From Planctomycetota bacterium (GTDB taxonomy: Bacteria; Planctomycetota; Phycisphaerae; FEN-1346), in contig JAPLML010000141.1 of the NCBI GenBank assembly GCA_026387055.1, positions 1 to 5,990 of the forward strand: 5,990 nt of DNA. Reading direction: 5' to 3'. The notes under the pieces are model-generated. The model was given only the letters and a program-made list of their open reading frames with translations. It did not search any database and was not told where the DNA came from. Position numbers and translations under genes: made by a program. Within the stretch, counting starts at the first letter, position 1; each line of letters starts with the position of its first letter. Below, piece after piece: positions 1 to 5,990 of the stretch.

Positions 1-306
1 GTGAGCCAGGTCGGTCCCTATCTGCCGTGGGCGGAGGATACTTGAGAGGGTGTCTCCCTAGTACGAGAGGACTCGGAGGCACGTGCCTAGGGTGTACCTG
101 TTGTCACGCCAGTGGCATTGCAGGGTAGCCAAGCACGGAAAAGCTAAACGCTGAAAGCATCTAAGCGTGAAGCCCTCCTCAAGATGAGGTATCCAGGTCC
201 GCAAGGACGAGAGGCCCCTGGTAGACTACCAGGTTGATAGGCCGGGCGTGTAAGGGGTGAAAGCCCTTGAGCTTACCGGTACTAATGGCCAATTACTTGA
301 CCACAT
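1..306 (+). rRNA. rrl: 23S ribosomal RNA, 3' end (partial)
   Basis: This is the last roughly 300 nucleotides (domain VI) of the large-subunit rRNA; the gene begins before the window. It aligns by eye with E. coli 23S from about position 2,595. The sarcin-ricin loop AGTACGAGAGGAC is at about 60-72. Conserved blocks follow: GCTGAAAGCATCTAAG near 151-166, GTTGATAGGCCGGGCGTGTAAG near 233-254 and ACCGGTACTAAT near 275-286. The 3' end is set by counting from GGTACTAAT as in E. coli, so it could be off by several bases. Protein-like reading frames that cross this stretch are accidental. Confidence 0.97.
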
Positions 307-574
307 TAATTCTTGGCTCTCGGCCAGCCGTCAGCGCAAGCGCGCGGCGGGCCGGGGCAGGAATGTCACGCTCAGGACGCCCCCAAAACCGGCGGCGGGT
401 TCCTGCAAGCGCTTTGCCACTCTTCAAGTCAAAGACCGATCGCCTTGTCGTCGCGGCCTTTCGGCGGCGACGCATCGCTCTTTACAACCGAATATTGGGC
501 GCCTTCTGAAATCTCCAATCTCGGATTTCAAATCTCATTTGAAATCGTGGATGCGAGACAGGGCGCCTCCGGAT
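307..574 (+). other. 23S-5S internal transcribed spacer
   Basis: This spacer of about 270 bases joins the 23S and 5S genes and should be transcribed as part of the rRNA precursor. I see no tRNA: no GTTCRANNC T-loop block with a matching acceptor stem. It holds a GC-rich imperfect hairpin around 448-472 (GTCGTCGC against GCGGCGAC with a G-U pair). It also holds the AT-richer perfect inverted repeat at 524-546, and two copies of GGGCGCCT (497-504 and 561-568) that bracket that AT-rich part. These elements may guide pre-rRNA processing, which is inference. Confidence 0.8.
524..546 (+). repeat. Perfect inverted repeat in the 23S-5S spacer
   Basis: GATTTCAAAT (524-533) and ATTTGAAATC (537-546) are exact reverse complements separated by CTC, giving a 10-bp stem with a 3-base loop. 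The first six bases of the left arm can also pair with an upstream GAAATC at 508-513, so two mutually exclusive hairpins are possible. It lies just before the 5S gene and is AT-rich in a GC-rich setting. A role as a processing stem or membership of a dispersed repeat family are both possible; the sequence alone does not decide. Confidence 0.75.
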
Positions 575-686
575 TTTCCGGTGGTCTTACGCGCGGGGCC
601 ACACCCGTTCCCATTCCGAACACGGCAGTTAAGCCCGCTGCGGCCGATGGTAGTCCTTCGGGGCGAGAGTAGGTGGCTGCCGGAGT
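575..686 (+). rRNA. rrf: 5S ribosomal RNA
   Basis: This is the 5S component of the large ribosomal subunit. The conserved blocks CCCATTCCGAACACGG (about 611-626), GGCCGATGGTAGT (about 643-655) and GCGAGAGTAGG (about 663-673) match bacterial 5S in order. The ends are defined by terminal helix I: TCCGGTGG (577-584) pairs with CTGCCGGA (677-684, two G-U wobbles). The ends were set by alignment to the E. coli termini and may be off by a few bases. At about 112 nt it is shorter than the usual 115-120. The missing bases fall in helix IV, which is reduced to a short stem capped by TTCG. Confidence 0.95.
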
Positions 687-697
687 TTTTCTTCGGG

Positions 698-730
698 CCG
701 GGCCTTCCTTCGGGAAGGCCCGGTTCATTT
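698..730 (+). terminator. Intrinsic-type terminator of the rRNA operon
   Basis: A perfect 11-bp stem, CCGGGCCTTCC (698-708) against GGAAGGCCCGG (713-723), is closed by the very stable TTCG tetraloop (709-712). It starts 12 bases after the 5S gene and is followed by TTCATTTT, a moderately T-rich tail. Position, stem strength and tail fit a Rho-independent terminator of the rRNA operon. The tail is interrupted by C and A, so termination efficiency is uncertain. Confidence 0.75.
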
Positions 731-783
731 TCCGCGCGGATGTTGTCGCACGTAGGCCGCGGCAACGCCGCGGCAGCGTTGCT

Positions 784-824
784 CCCCTCTCCCCTCGCGG
801 GAGAGGGGCCAGGGATGAGGGGCC
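784..824. repeat. GC-rich intergenic hairpin, likely dispersed repeat
   Basis: CCCCTCTCCC (784-793) and GGGAGAGGGG (799-808) are exact reverse complements around a 5-base loop. They are followed by CCAGGGATGAGGGGCC, in which GGGGCC (805-810) recurs at 819-824. From general knowledge, this hairpin plus GGGATGAGGGG resembles a common type of intergenic repeat in GC-rich bacteria. Only one copy is visible here, so repeat status is inferred. It could also act as a secondary terminator, though no T-tract follows on either strand. Confidence 0.5.
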
Positions 825-878
825 GGAGGGTCAGGGCCGCCGAGAAAGCACGCCGCGGCCTCCAGGGCATGTGGATGC

Positions 879-907
879 TTGACGGCGGGGACGGCCTGCG
901 TTAAGGT
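879..907 (+). promoter_or_regulatory. Possible weak sigma-70-type promoter for the toxin-antitoxin pair
   Basis: TTGACG (879-884) is one base from the -35 consensus. A 17-base spacer separates it from TAAGGT (902-907), which matches only three of six -10 positions. Transcription would start near 914, giving a leader that is little more than the ribosome binding site. The match is weak and could be chance. MNT/HEPN operons are often autoregulated, but I see no clear operator apart from the palindromes further upstream. Confidence 0.25.
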
Positions 908-926
908 TCAGGCAAGGAGGTTTGGG

Positions 927-1226
927 ATGATCGCCAAAGTGGCCATCGACCGCGACCAGATTGCCGCCTTCTGCCGTCGCCACCATATCCGCAGACTGTC
1001 CCTCTTTGGTTCGGTGCTCCGCGAGGATTTCCGCCCCGACAGCGACGTGGATGTCCTTGTGGAATTCGAGCCGGGGCACGTGCCGGGGCTGGCCTTCTTT
1101 GCCATGCAACGCGAGTTGGCAGAGATGTTGGGCCACTTTGTGGATCTAAACACGGCGCAGTGTCTCAGCCGCTACTACCGGGACGAGGTGCTCGCTGAGG
1201 CCGAGGTGGTCTATGACGCGGCATGA
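927..1226 (+). CDS. mntA: MNT-family nucleotidyltransferase antitoxin (MntA-like)
   Basis: This 99-residue cytoplasmic protein is a minimal nucleotidyltransferase of the DNA polymerase beta fold. The motif GS-X10-DXD is complete: G28-S29, then D40 and D42 within RPDSDVDVLVEF. A third acidic residue is likely D73 in HFVDL. In characterised MntA/HepT systems this enzyme neutralises the HEPN toxin by transferring AMP to a tyrosine beside its catalytic histidine. The start at 927 is chosen for AAGGAGG (914-920), six bases upstream. An in-frame ATG at 879 would add 16 residues unlike the family and has no comparable site. It overlaps the next gene by 14 bases, the usual antitoxin-first order. Domain identity is secure; activity on this partner is inferred from the family. 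Confidence 0.93.
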   Translation: MIAKVAIDRDQIAAFCRRHHIRRLSLFGSVLREDFRPDSDVDVLVEFEPGHVPGLAFFAMQRELAEMLGHFVDLNTAQCLSRYYRDEVLAEAEVVYDAA

Positions 1227-1566
1227 CGCCAAGGTGTGTCTGAGGCACATGCTCGACCATGCGCGCGAGGCACTCGCGATGGTGCACGGCCGCCGACGCG
1301 AGGACCTGGATTCCGACCGCCAGCTCAACCTGTCACTCGTACGGCTTCTCGAGATTGTGGGGGAAGCGGCGTCAAGGATTCCCCCGGAAGACCGCGAACG
1401 TTTTCCACGTATACCGTGGCGCGACGTTGTGGATCTCCGAAATCGGCTCATTCACGGCTACGACATCGTGAACTTCGACATCTTGTGGGCCATTGTCCAG
1501 CAGGACTTGCCGCCGCTGGTGGCCGAGGTGGAGAGCATTCTCTCGCCGGACACCCTGGGTGCGTGA
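1213..1566 (+). CDS. hepT: HEPN-domain RNase toxin (HepT/DUF86 family)
   Basis: This 117-residue, mainly helical protein belongs to the HEPN toxins formerly called DUF86. The catalytic RX4HXY motif is intact: R76, H81 and Y83 in RNRLIHGY. The upstream block IVGEAASRIP (48-57) and the downstream FDILWAIVQQDLPPL (88-102) are typical of the family. R and H form the RNase site in the dimer, and in studied systems the tyrosine is AMPylated by MntA, which blocks toxicity. Some relatives cut tRNA; the target here is unknown. The start lies 11 bases before the antitoxin stop, with GAGG (1203-1206) six bases upstream, so translation is probably coupled. Nothing suggests inactivation. The next gene starts 49 bases later and might be partly cotranscribed, although its function is unrelated. 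Confidence 0.93.
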   Translation: MTRHDAKVCLRHMLDHAREALAMVHGRRREDLDSDRQLNLSLVRLLEIVGEAASRIPPEDRERFPRIPWRDVVDLRNRLIHGYDIVNFDILWAIVQQDLPPLVAEVESILSPDTLGA

Positions 1567-1615
1567 GTGTCTCGGTTGTCCGTGGTCACCATGCAGCGCT
1601 GCCTGAGGGGAACCG

Positions 1616-4123
1616 ATGCCAAGGCTCATCTTGCTCCTGCTCGCAGTTCTGGCCGCCCTGAGCGCTGCCCCGTCGCGCGCTGCGGCGCGGACGCCCGACA
1701 CCCTCCGCGCCGCCGTCCAGGACCTCGGCGCCACGTTCGGCGAGCGCTACGCCGGTGCGGCGGGATACCTTGCGAAGGTCGATAACCTCGAGCGACGCCT
1801 CAAGGACGCGCCCGCGGGCGAGAAGGCCGCGGTCCAGGCTGAGCTTGCCGCCCTCGCCCGCGAAGCCCTCCTGGCCAACCCTCTCGTGAGCGGCCAGCCC
1901 ATCGTCTTCGTTGCCCGGCCGCAGTACGCGCCCGACCATCACAACACCGAGACGTTCTTCCAGACGAACGAGATCAACACCCGCGCCTTTCGCAAGAACG
2001 GGGCGCTGAAAACCCTCGACCTCCGCGCGGGCGGCAAGGTGACGACGCTCGTAGAGGCCCGCGAGGGCATGGTCCGCGACCCGGAGGTGAGTTTCGACGG
2101 CCGCCGCATCCTCTTCTCCATGCGCAGGAGCATCGACGACAACTACCACCTCTACGAGGTGGGCGCCGACGGCTCGGACCTGCGGCAACTCACCTTCGGC
2201 CCCGACCTGGCGGACATCGACCCGCTGTATCTGCCCGACGGCCGGATCGTCTTTACGTCCACGCGCGAGCCGAAGTACTGCGGGTGCAACCGCCACATCA
2301 TGGGCAACCTCTTCCGCATGGACGCCGACGGCGCCAACCCGCACCAGATCGGCAAGAGCACCCTCCACGAGGGTCACGGCTCGCTCCTGCCCGACGGCCG
2401 CATCCTCTACGACCGCTGGGAGTACGTCGACCGCAACTTCGGCGACGCCCAGGGCCTCTGGACCTGCAACCCCGACGGCACGAACCACGCCCTCTACTGG
2501 GGCAACAACACGCGCTGCCCCGGCGGCGTGATCGACGCGCAGCCGGTTCCCGGCGCGGGCGGCGACCAGGCCATCACGCTGTTCGTCGCCTGCCACGACC
2601 GGCCGTGGGGGGCGCTGGCGATCGTCGACCGGCGCCTCGGCGTGGACGGGCGGCCGCCGGTCCTTCGCACCTGGCCGCCCGCCACCGTCGACTGGGTGAT
2701 GAAGGGCGACCTTGACACCTACGGCCGCACGAACCCCAAGTACGAGGACCCGCGGCCCCTGAGTGCGAAGTACTTCCTCTGCTCGCGCCAGACCGGGAAG
2801 GGCGAGGAGATGGGCCTCTACCTCCTCGACGTCTTCGGCAATGAAGTCCTCGTCCACGCCGAGCCGCCGGGCTGCTACGACCCCATGCCGCTCGCGGCCC
2901 GCGCCGCTGCCCCCGTGATTCCCGACCGCATCAACCTCGAGCGCCGCGAAGGCACCTTCTACGTCTACAACGTCTACCTTGGCACTGGCATGGAGCGCGT
3001 GAAGCCCGGCGCGGTGAAGTCCCTGCGGGTCGTCGAGGTGGTCGAGAAGCGGTTCTGGACCCACACGGAGTGGAGTGGGCAGGGCGTCGAATGCCCCGGC
3101 GTGAACTGGCACGACTTCAACGCCAAGCGCATCCTGGGCACGGCGCCGGTGGAGGCCGACGGCTCGGCGTACTTCGAGGTCCCGGCGGACCGCTTCGTCT
3201 ATTTTCAGCTTCTCGATGAGAGCGGGATGATGATCCAGTCGATGCGCAGCGGCACGATGCTGCGGCCCGGCGAGACCGCCGGCTGCGTCGGCTGCCACGA
3301 CTACCGCCTGTCGGTGGTGCCGACGGGCGGCCGCGAGGCCCTCCGCCGCCCGCCGCGTCCGCTCGATCCGTGGCACGGCCCGCCGCGGATGTTCTCCTAC
3401 ACCGAGGAGGTGCAGCCGGTCTTCGACAAGAGTTGCATGCCTTGTCACGATTTCGGCGGGAAGGCCGCCGCCAAGTTCGTCCTGGCAGGCGACCGCGGCC
3501 TCGCGTTCAACATGTCGTACCACGAGCTCTGGACCAAGCCGTACCTGAAGGTCGTGGGGGCGGGTCCCGCCGAAGTGCAGCCGCCGTACTCGTGGGGCGC
3601 GCACGCCAGCCCGTTCATCAAGTACATTCTCGCGGGCAGCACGCGCGCCAGACTCAGTAACGAGGGTTTCGACCGCCTCGTCACATGGATCGATCTGAAT
3701 GCCCCCTACTACCCGGCCTACTCGAGCGTCTACCCCGACAATCTCTACGGCCGAAGCCCGCTCGACAACGCCGAGCTCAAGCGACTGCGCGAACTGACTG
3801 GCGTCAAGATTGAGGGCCACGACGGCGACACGCAGGTGAACCTCACCCGCCCCGCGCTCAGCCGGTGCCTGGCTGGCCTCAAGGACAAGTCGGACCCGAA
3901 GTACGTCGAGGCCCTGGCCATCATCGAGGCGGGCAAGAAGATGCTCGCCGAGCGCCCGCGCGAAGACATGCCTGGCTGGACGCTCGACGGCAAGGATGCT
4001 GCACGCGAGGCCCGCTATCAGGAGCGCGCCCGCATTGAATCCCAGGTTCGCCAGGCGATCCTCAAGGGCGAGAAGGTTTACCCCTACAGGCCCGCCGAGC
4101 CTGTCAAGCAGGCGGCGCGGTGA
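1616..4123 (+). CDS. Secreted HzsA-related dihaem protein
   Basis: This 835-residue protein resembles the alpha subunit of hydrazine synthase, which is about 800 residues. A signal peptide covers about 1-22 (MPRLILLLLAVLAAL, then an Ala-rich site). A helical segment follows (about 27-90), then a TolB/WD40-like propeller (about 95-420) with repeated 'DPEVSFDGRRILFSMR' and 'DADGAN...LLPDGRILY' units. Family-typical motifs include DHHNTETFFQTNEINT, YCGCNRHIMGNLFRMDADG (C222, C224, H227), EGHGS (H254) and CHDRPWGAL (C326, H327). The second half has two c-type haem sites, C557-V-G-C-H561 and C607-M-P-C-H611; the latter follows EEVQPVFDKS, as in planctomycete cytochrome-like domains. It is probably periplasmic and redox-active. 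The start is supported by GAGGGG (1605-1610), five bases upstream. No HzsB/C partner is present, so anammox hydrazine synthesis should not be assumed; its substrate is unknown. Confidence 0.93.
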   Translation: MPRLILLLLAVLAALSAAPSRAAARTPDTLRAAVQDLGATFGERYAGAAGYLAKVDNLERRLKDAPAGEKAAVQAELAALAREALLANPLVSGQPIVFVARPQYAPDHHNTETFFQTNEINTRAFRKNGALKTLDLRAGGKVTTLVEAREGMVRDPEVSFDGRRILFSMRRSIDDNYHLYEVGADGSDLRQLTFGPDLADIDPLYLPDGRIVFTSTREPKYCGCNRHIMGNLFRMDADGANPHQIGKSTLHEGHGSLLPDGRILYDRWEYVDRNFGDAQGLWTCNPDGTNHALYWGNNTRCPGGVIDAQPVPGAGGDQAITLFVACHDRPWGALAIVDRRLGVDGRPPVLRTWPPATVDWVMKGDLDTYGRTNPKYEDPRPLSAKYFLCSRQTGKGEEMGLYLLDVFGNEVLVHAEPPGCYDPMPLAARAAAPVIPDRINLERREGTFYVYNVYLGTGMERVKPGAVKSLRVVEVVEKRFWTHTEWSGQGVECPGVNWHDFNAKRILGTAPVEADGSAYFEVPADRFVYFQLLDESGMMIQSMRSGTMLRPGETAGCVGCHDYRLSVVPTGGREALRRPPRPLDPWHGPPRMFSYTEEVQPVFDKSCMPCHDFGGKAAAKFVLAGDRGLAFNMSYHELWTKPYLKVVGAGPAEVQPPYSWGAHASPFIKYILAGSTRARLSNEGFDRLVTWIDLNAPYYPAYSSVYPDNLYGRSPLDNAELKRLRELTGVKIEGHDGDTQVNLTRPALSRCLAGLKDKSDPKYVEALAIIEAGKKMLAERPREDMPGWTLDGKDAAREARYQERARIESQVRQAILKGEKVYPYRPAEPVKQAAR

Positions 4124-4222
4124 GTTTGCCCTGCAAGAGCCGGGCGGACAATCCCCACCCCATTTTCATGTTGCATCAACTATCCCCGATGCTATCCTGC
4201 GCCGTGGAGAAAGGGGCACGTC
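4124..4222 (+). promoter_or_regulatory. Intergenic region with possible promoter for the glycosidase gene
   Basis: TTGCAT (4171-4176) and TATCCT (4193-4198) are separated by 16 bases and resemble -35 and -10 boxes (four of six matches each). Transcription would begin near 4205, about 18 bases before the start codon, and the leader would carry AAGGGG (4211-4216) six bases from ATG. No terminator hairpin is obvious after the upstream stop, so readthrough from the HzsA-related gene is also possible. The promoter is a weak motif match only. Confidence 0.3.
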
Positions 4223-5990
4223 ATGATCATCGCTCGCGCGATCATCCTTGTTGGCGTTCTTGGCTTCGCAGCATGGTGCTTCGGTGCGGAAGAGAATCCG
4301 ATGGCCTCGTGGCATCCCTTCTGGTCGCGCGATACGAGCGCGGGACGCGCGGTCGTCGACAATGAAACGCCCGGGGGGCAGCCGCCCGTCATCCGCGTCG
4401 AGCACACCGGCACGCAGGACTGGAGCCTGACCCGCCAGGATCGCATCACGGTCCAGCCGGGCGACATCTTCAGGCTCGCGTGCCGCGTGAAGGTCCAGGG
4501 CTCAGGCAGCACCACGCTCTGCGCTACGACGCACGATGCCGGCGGCAAGGTTGTCGAGTGGGTCCACGGCGGCCGTACGGCGCGGTCATGCGACGGCTGG
4601 CAGACGTTCGAGTCGCGGTTCGTCATCCCCGACAACGTGGCGGCGATCGTGCCGCGCGTCATCGGCAATGGCCAGGCTACCGTGTGGCTCGACGGCTTCG
4701 CCGTCTCGAAGGAGGGCAACGTGAATGCCATGCGCGGCGCGAATCTCCCCGCAGAGCTCTCCATCGCCAACAAGGCCCTTTCCGTGACGCTCTCCACGGC
4801 CGACGCCACGCTCGCCGTTCTCGACAAGCGGACGGGCCAGGCGTGGCGCCAGCAGCGGCTCCGGCAAGACCTCGTCCTCACCGGCGCGAAGGCGGCGGCG
4901 CAGCGGATCGAGATGGCATGGATGCACGTGGCCTCGGGCCTAGAGGGCAGGGGCGCGATTGCCCTCGACGGCGACTTGCCCGAGGTCGCGGTCGCCCTCT
5001 CGGCCGCAGGCGACCTCGCGGCGCCCCTCGCCTTTCCTCACCCGTTCACCGCCGAGCCGCCGGCGTACCTCGTGGTGCCGATGAACGAGGGCATCTCGTA
5101 CCCGGTGGACGATGCGACGATCCGGCCCATGCACCTCGTGGCCTACGGCGGGCACGGCATCTCGATGGCGTTCTGGGGCGTGACCGACGGCCGGGCGGGC
5201 CAGATGGCGATCCTCGAGACGCCCGACGACGCCTCGATCCGCATCGCCCGCGCCGGCGGACGCCTCGTCATCGCGCCCGAATGGGAGTCGCAGAAGGGTC
5301 GGTTCGGCTACGAGCGCCGCCTCCGGTATGTCTTCTTGAGCGACGGCGGCCACGTGGCCATGTGCAAGCGTTACCGCGAGTACGCCAGGAAGACGGGCCT
5401 CCTCAAGACCCTCGCCGAGAAGCGCGAGGAGATTCCGGCGGTCGACCTGCTCATCGGGGCGGTGAACGTCTGGTGCTGGGACAAGGACGCCCCGGCGATC
5501 GTGCGCGAGATGCAGGCCGCCGGCATCGAGCGGATCCTCTGGTCGAACGCCCAGTCGGCCGAGAACCTGCGGGCACTGAACGCGATGCCGGGCGTTCTGA
5601 CGAGCCGCTACGACATCTATCAAGATGTGATGAACCCGGAGAACTTCAAGCTCCTTCGCGGCACCCACCCGGACTGGACCACCGAGGCGTGGCCTAAGGA
5701 CCTGATGATCGGCGCGGGCGGCGACTGGGTCCGCGGCTGGGAAGTCGGGGCGAAGGACGGCACGCGCATCCCCTGCGGCGTCCTGTGCGATAAGCAGGCC
5801 CCGCCGTACGCCGAGCGGCGGATTCCCGCCGACCTGAAGGACCATCCGTACCGCTGCCGGTTCATCGACACCACGACCGCCTCGCCGTGGCGCGAGTGCT
5901 CCAGCCCCGAGCACCCGATGACGCGGTCCGAGAGCCGCCGCTACACGATGGACCTCCTGGCCCTCGTGTCCGGCAAGTTCAAGCGGGTGA
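4223..5990 (+). CDS. Secreted glycoside hydrolase, GH101/GH129-like (partial, 3' end missing)
   Basis: The frame is open for 589 codons and leaves the window without a stop. A signal peptide lies at about 1-22 (hydrophobic 6-18, then CFGAEE). Residues 27-163 look like a CBM4/9-type jelly roll: ITVQPGDIFRLACRVKV, DGWQTFESRFVIP and ATVWLDGFAV. Residues about 170-395 form a second beta-rich domain (LSIANKALSVTLSTADATLA) containing MNEGISYPVDD and YGGHGISMAFWGVTDG. A probable TIM barrel begins near 405 (VDLLIGAVNVW, 407-417) and includes FIDTTTAS (547-554), EC (558-559) and HPMTR (564-568). The Asp in FID (D549) is a candidate nucleophile, by analogy with GH101/GH129 enzymes. The acid/base glutamate would lie beyond the edge. 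The start is chosen for AAGGGG (4211-4216) plus the signal peptide. Family assignment is from memory of motifs and moderate; the export signal and reading frame are firm. Substrate unknown, perhaps a host or algal glycan. Confidence 0.8.
   Translation, partial: MIIARAIILVGVLGFAAWCFGAEENPMASWHPFWSRDTSAGRAVVDNETPGGQPPVIRVEHTGTQDWSLTRQDRITVQPGDIFRLACRVKVQGSGSTTLCATTHDAGGKVVEWVHGGRTARSCDGWQTFESRFVIPDNVAAIVPRVIGNGQATVWLDGFAVSKEGNVNAMRGANLPAELSIANKALSVTLSTADATLAVLDKRTGQAWRQQRLRQDLVLTGAKAAAQRIEMAWMHVASGLEGRGAIALDGDLPEVAVALSAAGDLAAPLAFPHPFTAEPPAYLVVPMNEGISYPVDDATIRPMHLVAYGGHGISMAFWGVTDGRAGQMAILETPDDASIRIARAGGRLVIAPEWESQKGRFGYERRLRYVFLSDGGHVAMCKRYREYARKTGLLKTLAEKREEIPAVDLLIGAVNVWCWDKDAPAIVREMQAAGIERILWSNAQSAENLRALNAMPGVLTSRYDIYQDVMNPENFKLLRGTHPDWTTEAWPKDLMIGAGGDWVRGWEVGAKDGTRIPCGVLCDKQAPPYAERRIPADLKDHPYRCRFIDTTTASPWRECSSPEHPMTRSESRRYTMDLLALVSGKFKRV

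Larger units (their letters stand above)
731..926. other. Intergenic region between the rRNA operon and the toxin-antitoxin pair
   Basis: I see no convincing gene here. The stretch contains several GC palindromes: TCCGCGCGGA (731-740), two copies of GCCGCGGC three bases apart (756-763 and 767-774), and the perfect 10-bp hairpin at 784-808. The last 50 bases hold a possible weak promoter and the ribosome binding site of the next gene. Frames crossing it are rich in Arg, Gly and Pro and resemble no known protein. Confidence 0.7.

Noticed and set aside
307..574. tRNA gene in the 23S-5S spacer
   Set aside because: No T-loop consensus, acceptor stem or anticodon arm could be assembled.
257..904. 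Plus-strand open frame of 215 codons crossing the 23S end, spacer and 5S gene
   Set aside because: It runs through clear rRNA sequence and a terminator hairpin and encodes nothing recognisable.
1586..3820. Long open frame of 744 codons on the minus strand, opposite the HzsA-related gene
   Set aside because: It is rich in Arg, Ala, Val and Gly with no recognisable domain. It arises from strong GC codon bias in the opposite gene, whose protein has a signal peptide, haem motifs and a ribosome binding site.
1616..4123. Calling the gene hzsA and the organism an anammox bacterium
   Set aside because: No other hydrazine synthase or dehydrogenase gene is visible, and HzsA-related proteins occur widely outside anammox bacteria.
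4223..4290. Lipoprotein signal at C19 of the glycosidase
   Set aside because: The residue before the cysteine is tryptophan, which does not fit a lipobox; an ordinary signal peptidase site near residues 21-22 is more likely.
4480..5697. Plus-strand open frame of 405 codons inside the glycosidase region
   Set aside because: It is dominated by Arg, Gly and Pro, has no domain and overlaps the glycosidase frame, which has a signal peptide, ribosome binding site and family-like motifs.
4940..5914. Minus-strand open frame of 324 codons opposite the glycosidase
   Set aside because: Low-complexity Arg/Val/Gly composition, no recognisable motif; a shadow of the coding strand.
1..5990. CRISPR array, insertion sequence or attachment site
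   Set aside because: No regularly spaced direct repeats, transposase or integrase coding sequence, or paired terminal repeats were found.

Overview
The window looks like a GC-rich bacterial chromosome, probably from the Planctomycetota or a neighbouring PVC lineage. That placement is inferred from the secreted HzsA-related multihaem protein, the secreted GH101/GH129-like glycosidase and the GC-rich codon use. The rRNA fragments were not placed phylogenetically. Everything recognised is on the + strand.

Layout. Bases 1 to about 306 are the 3' end of a 23S rRNA gene. A tRNA-free spacer of about 270 bases follows, with a perfect 10-bp inverted repeat in its second half. A 5S rRNA gene lies at about 575-686, and a strong GC hairpin with a UUCG loop closes the rRNA operon (698-730). 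A non-coding stretch of about 195 bases follows, holding GC-rich palindromes. Next is a compact overlapping pair, an MNT-family nucleotidyltransferase antitoxin (927-1226) and a HEPN-family RNase toxin (1213-1566). This is the MntA/HepT (type VII) toxin-antitoxin arrangement, and both signature motifs are intact.

The rest encodes exported proteins. The gene at 1616-4123 encodes an 835-residue HzsA-related protein: signal peptide, TolB-like propeller, hydrazine-synthase-alpha-like region and two CXXCH haem motifs. After 99 bases, a gene from 4223 runs off the right edge. It encodes a signal peptide, a carbohydrate-binding-like sandwich, a second beta-sandwich and the start of a barrel resembling GH101/GH129-type glycosidases. 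This last frame stays open to the window end.

How they fit together. The rRNA operon is a self-contained unit ended by its terminator. The mntA/hepT pair should be translationally coupled and self-regulating. The two exported proteins may both act in the periplasm or at the cell surface, but nothing here shows a shared pathway. The most interesting item is the HzsA-related protein. It resembles the catalytic subunit of anammox hydrazine synthase, but no other hydrazine synthase gene is visible, so its reaction is open.
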